In this document: in pieces, positions 42,164 through 51,377 of the stretch | Layout: each line of letters starts with the position of its first letter | Numbering within the stretch: position 1 is the first letter of the stretch | NCBI GenBank assembly: GCA_016871275.1 | Contig: VFZG01000010.1 | Location: forward strand, 1 to 64,000 | Length of the DNA: 64,000 nucleotides | DNA from: Acidimicrobiia bacterium | GTDB lineage: Bacteria > Acidobacteriota > Vicinamibacteria > Vicinamibacterales > UBA2999 | Direction: 5' to 3' | The notes under the pieces: model-generated | Database searches by the model: none | Told to the model about the DNA's origin: nothing | What the model saw: the letters and a program-made list of their open reading frames with translations, nothing else | Position numbers and translations under genes: made by a program

Positions 42164-43957
42164 ATGTTTTTCAAGAAGTCGGTCTATTTCACGATTGTCG
42201 CCACCTGCCTCACTGCCGGCGCGCCGGTGCTCGCGCAAACACGGACCAGAACGCACGTCGCGACGCTGGCGTCGGAGAAGTTCGAAGGGCGTCTCACAGG
42301 CTCGAACGGTGAGAAGCTCGCCGCAGACTATCTGATCGCCGAACTCACGCGCATGGGCGCGAAGCCGTTGCCGGGCATGACGGACTTCCGGATGCCCTTC
42401 ACGTTCACGGCCGGCTCGAAGGACGGTGGGTCGAAGTTCACCGCCGGCGCCACCGAGTTCAGCGGCGCGAACGTACTGGCGCTGTCGTTCTCCGACTCCG
42501 GCGAGGTGACCGGCAACGCCGTGTTTGCCGGCTACGGCCTGGTGGTGCCGGACTCCCAGAACTTCGGCTACGACAGCTACCAGGGCCTCGACGTCAAGGA
42601 CAAGATTGTCGTGGTGCTTCGCTACTTCCCCGAGGATGCCGATCAGAAGACGCGCGGCATCCTGGCGCGCTACGCCGATCTCCGCTACAAGGCACAGGCC
42701 GCGCGTCAACGCGGCGCCAAGGGCATGGTCGTGGTGACCGGGCCCCGCTCGCCGAACGCCGGCAGCACGGTGCCGATGAGCTTCGATACCGCGATTGCCG
42801 GATCGGGTCTGGTGGCGGTCAGCGTCAGCGCCGCGGCGGCGGCGCCGATTTTCCAGGCGGCCAACAAACGCCTCGAGGCGGTGCAGCAGGAGCTCGACGG
42901 GGGCAATCCGCATGTCGCCGGCTTTGCGATTCCCAATCTCGCACTGACGCTGAACGCTCAGATCGTGCGCCAGCAGCAGACCGGCAACAACGTGGTCGGC
43001 TACTTGCCGGCGTCCGGCGCCACCACTGGTGTCGGCAGGCCATGGGTCGCGGTAGGCGCGCACTACGATCACCTTGGGCGGGGCGGCGCGGGGAACTCGC
43101 TGGCAGACAACAGCCAGTTGAATCAGATCCACTACGGTGCCGACGACAATGCGTCCGGCACCACCGCGGTGCTGAACATTGCCGAGGCGCTGTCCACGCA
43201 GCCGCGCAAGCGACACCTGCTGGTTGCGTTCTGGTCGGGCGAAGAGCTCGGCCTGCTCGGCTCGAACGCCTACGTCGACAAGCCGCCGGTAGCGAACGAT
43301 CAACTGGCCGCGTACTTGAACTTCGACATGGTAGGCCGCGTCACCGACAACAAGCTGACGGTGCAGGCGACCGGCACGAGCGGCATGTGGCCGAAGCTGC
43401 TCGAACAGGCCAACGTCGTGGCCGGTTTCGATCTCACGCTGCAGCCGGATCCATACCAGCCGACCGACGTCAGCAGCTTCAACAGCGTCAGCGTGCCGTC
43501 GCTTGCGTTCTTCACCGGCGCGCACCAGGAGTACCACAAGCCCAGCGACACCGCCGACAAGATCAACTACGAGGACCTCGATCGCGTCGGCGAACTGGCA
43601 ACCGCGATCGTCAGGCGGCTGATGGACGCCAACGACGCCCCGCAATTTACCAAGGTCGAACGGCAAACGGACACCGGCGGCCGCGCGGGGCTGCGCCTGT
43701 TCACGGGTACCATCCCCGACTACGCGACCGACGTGAAGGGCCTGTTGCTCGGCGGCGTGATCGGCGGCGGACCTGCCGAGCAGGCGGGTCTCGCCAAGGG
43801 CGACGTGATCATCGAGATCTCCGGACAGTCGATCACCAACATCTACGACTACACCTACGCGCTGGAACTGTTGAAGATCGACGTGCCGGCCAAGGTGGTC
43901 TACATGCGCGGCACCGAGCGCCGCGAGACGACGCTGACGCCATCGGCGCGAAAGTAG
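42164..43957 (+). CDS. Exported M28 peptidase with PA and PDZ domains
   Basis: This 597-residue protein has a signal peptide (about 1-24), a protease-associated insert (about 105-240), the M28 catalytic domain and a C-terminal PDZ domain (about 505-595, GGVIGGGPAEQAGLAKGDVI). Zinc ligands are His and Asp in AHYDHLG, Asp in GADDNASG, Glu-Glu in SGEELG, Asp in FDMVG and His in YHKPSDT. The start at 42164 begins the signal peptide; the longer open frame upstream lies in the previous gene. A degenerate repeat (ccacggagacacgaaggcac) lies just before it. Confidence 0.88.
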   Translation: MFFKKSVYFTIVATCLTAGAPVLAQTRTRTHVATLASEKFEGRLTGSNGEKLAADYLIAELTRMGAKPLPGMTDFRMPFTFTAGSKDGGSKFTAGATEFSGANVLALSFSDSGEVTGNAVFAGYGLVVPDSQNFGYDSYQGLDVKDKIVVVLRYFPEDADQKTRGILARYADLRYKAQAARQRGAKGMVVVTGPRSPNAGSTVPMSFDTAIAGSGLVAVSVSAAAAAPIFQAANKRLEAVQQELDGGNPHVAGFAIPNLALTLNAQIVRQQQTGNNVVGYLPASGATTGVGRPWVAVGAHYDHLGRGGAGNSLADNSQLNQIHYGADDNASGTTAVLNIAEALSTQPRKRHLLVAFWSGEELGLLGSNAYVDKPPVANDQLAAYLNFDMVGRVTDNKLTVQATGTSGMWPKLLEQANVVAGFDLTLQPDPYQPTDVSSFNSVSVPSLAFFTGAHQEYHKPSDTADKINYEDLDRVGELATAIVRRLMDANDAPQFTKVERQTDTGGRAGLRLFTGTIPDYATDVKGLLLGGVIGGGPAEQAGLAKGDVIIEISGQSITNIYDYTYALELLKIDVPAKVVYMRGTERRETTLTPSARK

Positions 43958-44093
43958 GCCGCCGCAGGACCGGTGGCTCGGACAGATCCGCCGTTCGTGT
44001 CGGTCGGGCTAATCAGCTTCTCTACCGGAGACCTTGAACAATCTCCCACAGAGACCCTCGCTGAAGGCCGGACGCGCTGGCCGCCGGGTCGTG

Positions 44094-45110
44094 TCACGGC
44101 TTGCTCTTCGCGCGTTGAATCCGCCGGACATTCGAATCGAACGACCGTTCGGTCGCGTCATCGGCTCCGTCAGGCTTGAAGACGCTGCCGCGATACACCG
44201 GGTACGCTTCGGTGCGCAGGTGCGCAATCATGTGATGCCCCTGGCGCGTCGCGCGCTCGTGGCGCAGCGCGGTGATGTCGATCGGCGCGACGACGATGCG
44301 TTCACCAGGACCAGGGGATGCTTCAGCCAACAGCCGTCCGTCGAAATCAACCACTTGTGATCCGCCCGGCCACGAATACGGCGGGTAGTGCTGCAAGCTG
44401 GCACCCTGATTCGCGGCCACGACAAACGCGATGTTCTCGATCGCGCGCGCGCGGTTGATGATCGTCCACCAGTTCATCGGCTCCGTTGTACCCCAGGGAT
44501 CCATGTACGCGGACACCCGCACCAGCACTTCTGCTCCGTCTGCCACGAGCTGACGCATCGCCTCGGGGAACAACCAGTCGTAACAAATGGCGCAGCCGAT
44601 TCGGCCGATCGGCGTGTCGGCGACCGGGAACAACGGCTCGTCATAGTCGGGCAGATCATGCGGACTGGTGTGCACTTCGTACGGGATCCAGGGATTCACC
44701 TTGCGGTATTTGTAGATGATGCCCTGCGGTCCAATCAGGCACGTGGTGTTGAACAACGCGCCCGGCCACCGCGGGTCTTCCTCGATCATCGACCCACTCT
44801 GGATGTAGATGTCGTGTTGTCTCGCCTTCGCGGCCAGGCGCTCGGTGTGCTCGTTCGGGATTGGCACGGCAAGGCGGCGCCGCAGCTCGGCGACTGTCGC
44901 GTAAACGGGCGCGGCATGCGCGAATTCCGGAAACACGACTAACCGCACCGGCAGGAACGGCGCCGCGCCCGCCACGGCAGCGTCAATCATCGCCAGCATG
45001 CGATCGGTGTTCCGGAACATGTCGCCGCGGGTCGCCGGATTGGGCTGATCCGTCTGGCAGGCGGCGGCCGAAAATCTGATCACGGCCGGGCTCGAGGAAT
45101 TCAGATCCAT
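44094..45110 (-). CDS. Nitrilase-superfamily carbon-nitrogen hydrolase
   Basis: This 338-residue cytoplasmic enzyme has the Glu-Lys-Cys triad: Glu in VVFPEFA, Lys in KYRKVNPW and Cys in AICYDWLFPE. It hydrolyses a C-N bond of an amide, carbamoyl or nitrile substrate that I cannot identify. The C-terminal tail (residues about 300-338) is longer than the core and basic. It starts at ATG 45110. A short signal-peptide-like frame overlaps its beginning. The 136 bp downstream hold nothing recognised. Confidence 0.8.
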   Translation of the reverse strand: MDLNSSSPAVIRFSAAACQTDQPNPATRGDMFRNTDRMLAMIDAAVAGAAPFLPVRLVVFPEFAHAAPVYATVAELRRRLAVPIPNEHTERLAAKARQHDIYIQSGSMIEEDPRWPGALFNTTCLIGPQGIIYKYRKVNPWIPYEVHTSPHDLPDYDEPLFPVADTPIGRIGCAICYDWLFPEAMRQLVADGAEVLVRVSAYMDPWGTTEPMNWWTIINRARAIENIAFVVAANQGASLQHYPPYSWPGGSQVVDFDGRLLAEASPGPGERIVVAPIDITALRHERATRQGHHMIAHLRTEAYPVYRGSVFKPDGADDATERSFDSNVRRIQRAKSKP

Positions 45111-45265
45111 TTCCTTGCTGAAGCCGTCGGCGTGCAGCAGCGTTGCTGGGCGCGGTATGCGTCTTCAACGCGATTCGAAACGGCCGGGGACTGGATTGGC
45201 GAACCGTTGAGCAGGCCGGCGGTCACGAGCGTATTGGCAGCCAGCGCCATCCACACAGTCTTCAT
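45101..45265 (-). CDS. Short signal-peptide-like reading frame (54 residues)
   Basis: The frame starts MKTVWMALAANTLVTAGLLN, which looks like a secretion signal, and ends after 54 residues within the nitrilase start. A TAGACT box lies 6 nt before its ATG, the same layout as other genes here. It may be a small exported protein or the beginning of a lost gene that now supplies the nitrilase promoter. Confidence 0.35.
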   Translation of the reverse strand: MKTVWMALAANTLVTAGLLNGSPIQSPAVSNRVEDAYRAQQRCCTPTASARKWI

Positions 45266-45274
45266 CTAAGTAGT

Positions 45275-46960
45275 CTAACGCTTCGCCAGCGGCCTCGCGT
45301 TCGTGACGCCCGATCCTTCCATGATGGTCACCACCTGGTTGGCAGCCATGGTCGGGACGACATCGCGCCTGCCGCCCGGCCAGGCGACCTCGATCGGGCC
45401 GGCGTTGGCATCGTTGCCCAGCCCAAACGTCAGCGGCAGCTCGCTCTGCGACAAGTAGCTCGAACCGCTGCGAACCATGGCCCAACGCTTGCGGCCGCCG
45501 GCGGTCACCGACACGACGGCGCCGATCCCATCCCGATTCGAGGACGATCCCTGCAGGCGGATCCGCAGGCTCTGGCGCGCGTTGCCCCCGTTGTTGCGAA
45601 GCAGCCGCGCCGGTCCGTTGTTGGCGGTGATGACGACATCCAGGTCGCCATCCTGATCGTAGTCGGCGTAGGCGGCGCCGCGTCCCACGACGGGCCGCTG
45701 GAGCGCCGGGCCCATTGACGCGCTGGCGTCCTCAAAACGCCGGTTGCCGAGGTTGCGGAACAGATGCGCGGGCTGCGCGTACTTGAGCGTTGGCTGCACC
45801 GCGGCGATGTCGTCGGCGACGTGGCCGTTGGCGGCAAACACGTCCGGCCATCCATCGAGATCGAAATCAAAGAAGAAACACGCAAACGTCAGTGACAGCC
45901 GCGTCGCCCGCCCGATCGTCGATCGCGCGGCATCGTCGACGAACAGACCGTTGCCGTGATTCGTGTACAGCGCCATCATCTCGTTCGAGAAGTTGCCGAT
46001 GATGAGGCTCGGGCGTCCCGAGCCGTCGTAGTCGGCAGCATCGACACCCATACCGGCGCGGGCCACGCCCGCTTCGTTGAAGGCCACGCCGGCGCTGATG
46101 GCGACATCGACAAAGGTGCCTGTGCCTTGATTGCGGTACAGCCGATTGGGCTGGGTGTCGTTGGCGACGAACAGATCCGGCCACGTGTCACCGTCGTAGT
46201 CGAGCACGGTCACGCCGAGCGCCTTGGCGGCGGGATCGGCCAGGCCCGCTTTCGCGGTGACATTCTCGAAGCGGCCGCCGCCGGCATTTCGATACAGCGT
46301 GGCGCTCTGTCCGGGATACGACTCCGGTGTGCAGTACGACTTGTTCCGGCCGTCGATCGTGCACCACAGGTCCTGTTCCGCACTCCAGCCGACGTAATTG
46401 GCGACGTACAGGTCGAGGCGGCCGTCCTTGTCGTAGTCGATCCAGGCCGCCGAGGTCGAGAAGCCCGGGTCGCCAACGCCCGCCGCGGCGGTCACGTCGG
46501 TGAACTTGAACCCGCCCAGATTACGCAGCAGGCGATTCGCGCCGAGCGCCGTGATGTACAGGTCGATGCGCCCGTCATTGTCGTAATCGCCGGCGGCGAC
46601 ACCGAGTCCGTACAGCGCAGGACCGAGACCGGCGGCGGCCGCCACGTCGGTAAACGTTCCATTGCCGTTGTTCCTGTAGAGCGCCGAGTGTGCGGCCGCA
46701 CCCCTGCCCGGCCACGACGTGCTGTTGACGAACAACAGGTCCTGCCAGCCATCGCCGTCGGCATCGATGAACGCGACGCCAGCGCCCATGGTTTCGGGCA
46801 GAAATTTCTTGCCAAAGGCGCCGTTGCGATGCACGAATCGAATGCCGGCCGCCGAGGTCGCGTCGTCAAACGAGATCGACGGCGGCTGCGCGCCGATCGA
46901 CCCGCCGATCATCATCAACGTCAGCGCGGTGGCGCCCAACGTCATGGGGAGACACCGCAT
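45275..46960 (-). CDS. CRTAC1-type FG-GAP repeat protein with ASPIC/UnbV domain
   Basis: A 561-residue exported protein with a signal peptide, about seven FG-GAP/VCBS repeats with calcium-binding DxDxDG loops (DADGDGWQDLL, DYDNDGRIDLY, DYDKDGRLDLY, DYDQDGDLDVV) and a C-terminal ASPIC/UnbV domain (GIGAVVSVTAGGRKRWAMV). It forms an integrin-like propeller of unknown ligand. Its start adjoins the stop of the five-haem cytochrome gene (1-bp overlap at 46960), so both are co-translated. Confidence 0.85.
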   Translation of the reverse strand: MRCLPMTLGATALTLMMIGGSIGAQPPSISFDDATSAAGIRFVHRNGAFGKKFLPETMGAGVAFIDADGDGWQDLLFVNSTSWPGRGAAAHSALYRNNGNGTFTDVAAAAGLGPALYGLGVAAGDYDNDGRIDLYITALGANRLLRNLGGFKFTDVTAAAGVGDPGFSTSAAWIDYDKDGRLDLYVANYVGWSAEQDLWCTIDGRNKSYCTPESYPGQSATLYRNAGGGRFENVTAKAGLADPAAKALGVTVLDYDGDTWPDLFVANDTQPNRLYRNQGTGTFVDVAISAGVAFNEAGVARAGMGVDAADYDGSGRPSLIIGNFSNEMMALYTNHGNGLFVDDAARSTIGRATRLSLTFACFFFDFDLDGWPDVFAANGHVADDIAAVQPTLKYAQPAHLFRNLGNRRFEDASASMGPALQRPVVGRGAAYADYDQDGDLDVVITANNGPARLLRNNGGNARQSLRIRLQGSSSNRDGIGAVVSVTAGGRKRWAMVRSGSSYLSQSELPLTFGLGNDANAGPIEVAWPGGRRDVVPTMAANQVVTIMEGSGVTNARPLAKR

Positions 46961-49749
46961 CAGCGTGTCCCCTTCGAGGGCGCTGGTGGCCGACCATGCT
47001 CATGCACCGGCTGGCGCTCGTTGTTGTCGTCCGGATGCAGTTGACGATATGGTCCGGTTACCGTCTGCGAAGATTCGTCCGCCTTGAACCGCTCGTACAG
47101 CTGCTGCTCGCGCTTCGCGTTTTCGGTGTCGCCCATGCCCTGGTACGACAGCATCAGGGTGTAATGCGCCTGCAGGTCCTCGGCGTCAACACCGAGGACG
47201 CGCTCGAGAGCGGCAATCGCTTCCGGGAAGCGCCGCAGCAGAAACAGCACCCGGCCAATCTGATTCAGCACGACGCGATCGCGTGGATACTGCGCGGCCG
47301 CCTTCTCGAGATGGGTGAGGGCGTCCTCGTAGCGGCCTTGCTCTTTCAGCACCACGCCGAGGAAGAAGTGTGTCTTGGCGAGCTGTCCGTCCACGGTCAG
47401 CGCCTTTCGCAGCACGGTTTCGGCGGCGTCGACGTTGCCTTCGGTCAGGTGCACCCGTGCGACGTTCACCCAGCCGTCGGCATACGACGGCTCGATCACC
47501 GTGACGTGTGCAAATGCCGCCTGTGCCGAGCGCAGATCGCCCTGCAGGAGCAGTCCGATGCCGTAGTCGTTCCATCGCTCTCGATCGGCCACAACTGGCC
47601 TGGGTGGATCGACGGGCGCCGGCTTCGGCCGCACGGCGAGGGTTGCCACGTCTTCGGCCATCACCGTGATCGGCAGGTCTGGAATCTTCTTCATGGCGCC
47701 GGACACGTTCGCGGTGCTGCCGTTGAACAGCCAGCGGCCATCGTCATGCGACGGCGCGAGCCGAAAGTCGGTATGCGACGGATCGCGGACACCGGCGTAG
47801 GCCCACTGGGTGTTCCACCAGGCAAACTTGCGGTAGTTGACTTTCGCCTTCAGCGTAATCGGCCCCTGTACGTCGGTCGGAACGTCGAGGCGATAGCGCA
47901 CCGTATCGGCGGCACCGGGTGGAATGAGTCGCACGTACGCCACCGACCGCGCCATCCACGCGTTGCGTTTGTTGATCGGGTTGCCCTCCGCGTCGAGCAT
48001 CAGGCTGCGATAGAAGTGCGCACTCGGATCGACCGGGCCGCCGTCCTTGACCGCGCCGCTGTGCAGGATCACGCGCCCGGCCGCATCTATCGCCTCGAGC
48101 TCGACCCAGACATCGAACGCGTCCACGGTCCCGCCCGGGAAAAAGTGTCCGACCTTGCGCGTGCGCACGACCACGTCGACACGAACCGATTCGCCCGCGG
48201 TCACTCCGCCGGCGGTGTCGATTGGCGCGAACACCGTGCCGGTCGTTGAACGATCACCGACGGCTGCTGACGACATCGACTCTTCGCCAACCGCGAAGGT
48301 GCTGGCAATGGCGGCGTCGCGTGGACCACGCGCCGTGCCGCTGCCGACCGTCGCCGCGCCTCGCACCAGTGCGAACAGGTCGACCGTGACCTGCTTGTCG
48401 CGGAGAAACTCCTGCGTGAGCCGCAGCTGTTGGTGATCGCCGTTGACGAACGGCAGCGCCGTGTTCGCGGCGATAAAGCGGTGCGAGCGGATCCGCCCGT
48501 CCCGTGCTGCGGGATCGTCCGATGCCACCTCAGCCATGTGGCAGTCGGCGCATTGCTGCGACTTCGGCGGGTAATAGAACGATCGCGCGCCCTGGCCGGA
48601 TACACCGGAAGCCTGCCAGTTGTCGTAATCGTTGAAGCCGCGAAACCACCGGTAGGAATTGACCGGTTGATCGAGATGCACCTTGTGGCACGAGCTGCAG
48701 AACTCGGCGCCCTGGTCGGTATGGAAAGGCTTCAGAAACGCTTCACGATGCGGCGCCGGATCCAGATGCAGCAGCGCGTCGTGTACCGCGGACAGGACCC
48801 GATTGGGGCTCGCCGCCAGATCGTGCAACGGCGGATATGCCACCGTGAAGTCGCCCTGTCCCATCGTGCTGCCGACACGCGTGATCGCATGGCACGACAT
48901 GCAGCCCAATCCGGCCTGTGCTTCGGGCGTGTCGATCTGTTCTTTCACCGGGCGATCGAAACGGCCATTGAAGAACATGGCGTGATCGTGACACCCCGCG
49001 CACCACTTCGACGGCTTGGTGCCAATCACCTCCTGCATGTACTCGATCGACTTCCGGTACCACTGGTTGTTGAAGGAGGAGAAGTGATGCGCCGACGCCT
49101 GCCATTCGTCGTAGATCTGGCGATGGCACCGTCCGCACGTTTCACTGGTCAGGAAGAAATTGGCCGGGATGATGCCGCCGACGTTGGTGCGCGCGGACGA
49201 CGGGAAGAACGGGCTGTCGGGTCCGCCGCCCTCTTCGGTCATGGCAAGCGGCGGCCGGGTCGGATTCTCGATGCGATACTCCGATGCGCGAACCGCATGC
49301 GCCTGCGATGCCGTGTAGGCGGCCGCGGTCGCGGCCATTGCCGCCAGCGCGAGGCCGGCGGTGACGGATCGGCGGCGCCAGGACGGCGATGTCAGCGCCA
49401 GGGCGGCGAACGCCAGCCCTGCGATCACGCCGGCGGCCATGTGGGCATCGAGCACGCTCTGGAAGCGGCGGGACGCGCCCGTCACGATGAGCGTGGCTCC
49501 CAGCACCACTGCCGGGATGCACATCAGGCCGAACAGCACCACGCTGCGCTGGCGCGGCACACCGTGCCGCCACAGCGACCAGCCCGCGGCCACCACCAAG
49601 GCGAGTCCACCGAGCACATGGAGCGCGACGTTGGCGAAATAGAACAGCGTGGGATCGCTGCGCGCCGCCAGGTAGGCGCTATTGAGCAACAACAGGACGA
49701 ACGCGATGCGAATCAACCGCGCTTCCGTAGGGACGCTCGCGTCGAGCAT
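46960..49749 (-). CDS. Five-haem cytochrome c fused to a TPR domain
   Basis: This 929-residue protein has four to five N-terminal membrane helices (about 10-150), a periplasmic multihaem domain with CGRCH (205-209), CAGCH (250-254), CMSCH (283-287), CSSCH (351-355) and CADCH (400-404), a beta-rich middle (about 430-700) and C-terminal TPR repeats (about 750-910). The haem part resembles tetra-/pentahaem c554-like proteins. The start is ATG 49749, at the beginning of the first membrane helix. An electron-transfer function with the CRTAC1 partner is plausible. Confidence 0.82.
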   Translation of the reverse strand: MLDASVPTEARLIRIAFVLLLLNSAYLAARSDPTLFYFANVALHVLGGLALVVAAGWSLWRHGVPRQRSVVLFGLMCIPAVVLGATLIVTGASRRFQSVLDAHMAAGVIAGLAFAALALTSPSWRRRSVTAGLALAAMAATAAAYTASQAHAVRASEYRIENPTRPPLAMTEEGGGPDSPFFPSSARTNVGGIIPANFFLTSETCGRCHRQIYDEWQASAHHFSSFNNQWYRKSIEYMQEVIGTKPSKWCAGCHDHAMFFNGRFDRPVKEQIDTPEAQAGLGCMSCHAITRVGSTMGQGDFTVAYPPLHDLAASPNRVLSAVHDALLHLDPAPHREAFLKPFHTDQGAEFCSSCHKVHLDQPVNSYRWFRGFNDYDNWQASGVSGQGARSFYYPPKSQQCADCHMAEVASDDPAARDGRIRSHRFIAANTALPFVNGDHQQLRLTQEFLRDKQVTVDLFALVRGAATVGSGTARGPRDAAIASTFAVGEESMSSAAVGDRSTTGTVFAPIDTAGGVTAGESVRVDVVVRTRKVGHFFPGGTVDAFDVWVELEAIDAAGRVILHSGAVKDGGPVDPSAHFYRSLMLDAEGNPINKRNAWMARSVAYVRLIPPGAADTVRYRLDVPTDVQGPITLKAKVNYRKFAWWNTQWAYAGVRDPSHTDFRLAPSHDDGRWLFNGSTANVSGAMKKIPDLPITVMAEDVATLAVRPKPAPVDPPRPVVADRERWNDYGIGLLLQGDLRSAQAAFAHVTVIEPSYADGWVNVARVHLTEGNVDAAETVLRKALTVDGQLAKTHFFLGVVLKEQGRYEDALTHLEKAAAQYPRDRVVLNQIGRVLFLLRRFPEAIAALERVLGVDAEDLQAHYTLMLSYQGMGDTENAKREQQLYERFKADESSQTVTGPYRQLHPDDNNERQPVHEHGRPPAPSKGTR

Positions 49750-50027
49750 CCTGAATCGCCAATGGTGGTATTGGGTTGCAGCACCTTGCGCGACCGGCCG
49801 CACGGCCAGCGCACCTCCGCAGTCACCGTGCCGGTGCCAGGCAGACCGAAGAGCAGCCGGCGATCATGATCGGAGAGGTAACTGCCCCCGCACGTGACGA
49901 TCTGTGTCTGCGTGATGCCTCCAGCCGTGACCCGCACCACCGCGCCAATCATGCCAGAGGAAGCATCTTCATGGACATCAAGAGGACTCGAACGACCAGT
50001 GCAACCGCGCCTTGAATCTACTCGCAT
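49713..50027 (-). pseudogene. ASPIC/UnbV domain remnant of a CRTAC1-type gene
   Basis: The frame contains GAVVRVTAGGITQTQIV, CGGSYLSDHDRRLLFGL and EVRWPCGRSRKVL, the order of an ASPIC/UnbV C-terminal domain, without any FG-GAP repeats before it. It overlaps the cytochrome start by 37 bp. It looks like the 3' end of a second CRTAC1 gene that lost its 5' part. Confidence 0.6.
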
Positions 50028-50138
50028 ACGCCGACCCGGTCAATTCCCAAGTGGGACAAAGACGGAAAAACCAAGGGAAAAAGCCGCCCAAACCGCCATC
50101 GACAGCCGTGCTATTGTCGGGGTTATCAGGAGGCACGA

Positions 50139-50498
50139 ATGGCACGTGTGTTCGCGGCGGTATTGTCGGTCGGCTTGATCTTCGCTACGACGATCTCCGC
50201 TCAGTCAGGGATTTCTGGTGAGTGGGATTTGACGGTCAACGGGCCGGAAGGCCCGATCGCGGCGACGGCGAGCCTCAAGCAGGATGGCGAGAAGGTCACC
50301 GGCGCGATCCAGACCCCTCAGGGCAACGCGGAAATGACCGGCAGTCTCAAGGGCAAGGCGCTCAACTTGAGCTTCAGCATCGCGGGCCCGAACGGCGCGC
50401 TCGAGATCAAGGTCACGGGCGAAGTCGATGGCGCCACCATGAAGGGCGTCATCGACTTCGGCATGGGCATGGCCGATTTCACCGCCAAGAAGAAGTAG
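50139..50498 (+). CDS. Small exported beta-rich protein
   Basis: A 119-residue protein with a signal peptide (about 1-21) and short alternating strands (SGEWDLTVNGPEGP, ATASLKQDGEKVTGAIQTPQ, EIKVTGEVDGATMKGVIDF) like a small lipocalin-type barrel. Function unknown; similar proteins are common in Acidobacteriota. ATG 50139 follows TCAGGAGG, and a TATTGT box lies upstream. It ends in KKK and its stop codon forms half of a 22-bp palindrome. Confidence 0.6.
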   Translation: MARVFAAVLSVGLIFATTISAQSGISGEWDLTVNGPEGPIAATASLKQDGEKVTGAIQTPQGNAEMTGSLKGKALNLSFSIAGPNGALEIKVTGEVDGATMKGVIDFGMGMADFTAKKK

Positions 50499-50509
50499 CT
50501 ACTTCTTCT
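50488..50509. terminator. 22-bp perfect palindrome across two convergent stop codons
   Basis: Arms 50488-50498 and 50499-50509 are exact reverse complements with no spacer, centred on adjacent TAG stops of opposing frames. Both mRNAs would fold the same hairpin at their ends, so this may serve as a shared terminator or stability element. There is no T-tract. Confidence 0.5.
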
Positions 50510-51304
50510 CTGTCAATTCAGCGGGGATCGCGACGGACGCGGCATCGACGTCCGTCGCAAGCGTCAGCATCTCCAGGGTCGTCGTCATGACGACGCCCGC
50601 TGGGGTTTCGAGTTGTCGTTCTGATTGCCGCGCTCGGCCAGCGCCATTGCCATGTCCCGGGCGGAGGCGCCGGACACCATCGGGCCGTAGACCTTCTCGG
50701 CGTAGCGCATGTCAAAGTCGGCGAGCTCCTTCGTTGAGGGCGCGCCGGTCGTATTCCAGAGGTCGGTCGTCATGACCAGGCCGCCCGATTCGTTGAGCGT
50801 CTTGCCCTTCTCGCCGACGGTGACCGTGACCACCGCCTGCTTGGTGTTGAAGCCGTTGATCGGCCTCGTGGCGCCGGTGTTCTTGACGTCGAAATCGACC
50901 GCGTATTCTTAAGCGTTGGGATCCTTCTCGGCGGGCTTTGATGGCTCGGCACTCTGTTCGCGCGCCGACTTCTCCATGTCGCGGCGCGCGTCTTCCATCC
51001 TCTTCCGCAGCTCGGCGAACGTCGTCACCGTGTAGGTCTTCCGCCTGATGTCCAGGTCGTAGATCTTCTGTTCAGCGAGGTCGATGATCTGCCCGTCGTT
51101 GTCGGAGATTGTCGACCTGCGGTTGCCCGTTACGGCGACGGTCGTGGTCACGCCGTCGCGGGCACCCTTGCCGCCGAGCATATTCACGAGCTTGCCCATC
51201 GCGCCGCCGGGCTGGAACTTGACGCGCTGTTCGGAACGCACGTCGGCGGAGATGGGCGCGGTCCACAGCACGACGCACGACAGAAGGACGAGGGACAGGG
51301 TCAA
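50499..51304 (-). pseudogene. Disrupted exported protein (nonsense codon plus frameshift)
   Basis: The first part (from 51304) is a 131-residue exported frame with a signal peptide and an acidic/basic helix, ending DPNA before TAA (50909-50911). The same frame continues immediately with EYAVDFDVKNTGATRPINGF and reaches a stop at 50585; a further frame shift restores MTTTLEMLTLATDVDAA and ends TEKK at 50499. Read together these three pieces form one protein of about 260 residues of a type common in Acidobacteriota, so the gene is inactivated or the sequence has errors. Confidence 0.6.
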
Positions 51305-51377
51305 ACGACGTATGGAAACCTCCGGGACTCACGACCTCAAACTTCACTTGAAACCTGAAACTCGTAAACTCTCGACT

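Noticed and set aside
42095-43666. A 523-residue frame antisense to the M28-PDZ gene
   Set aside because: Composition typical of antisense frames in high-GC DNA; no recognisable motifs.
50128-50145. ACGAATGGCAC near 50134 as another LytTR half-site
   Set aside because: It contains the start codon of the small exported protein and has no partner 21 bp away.
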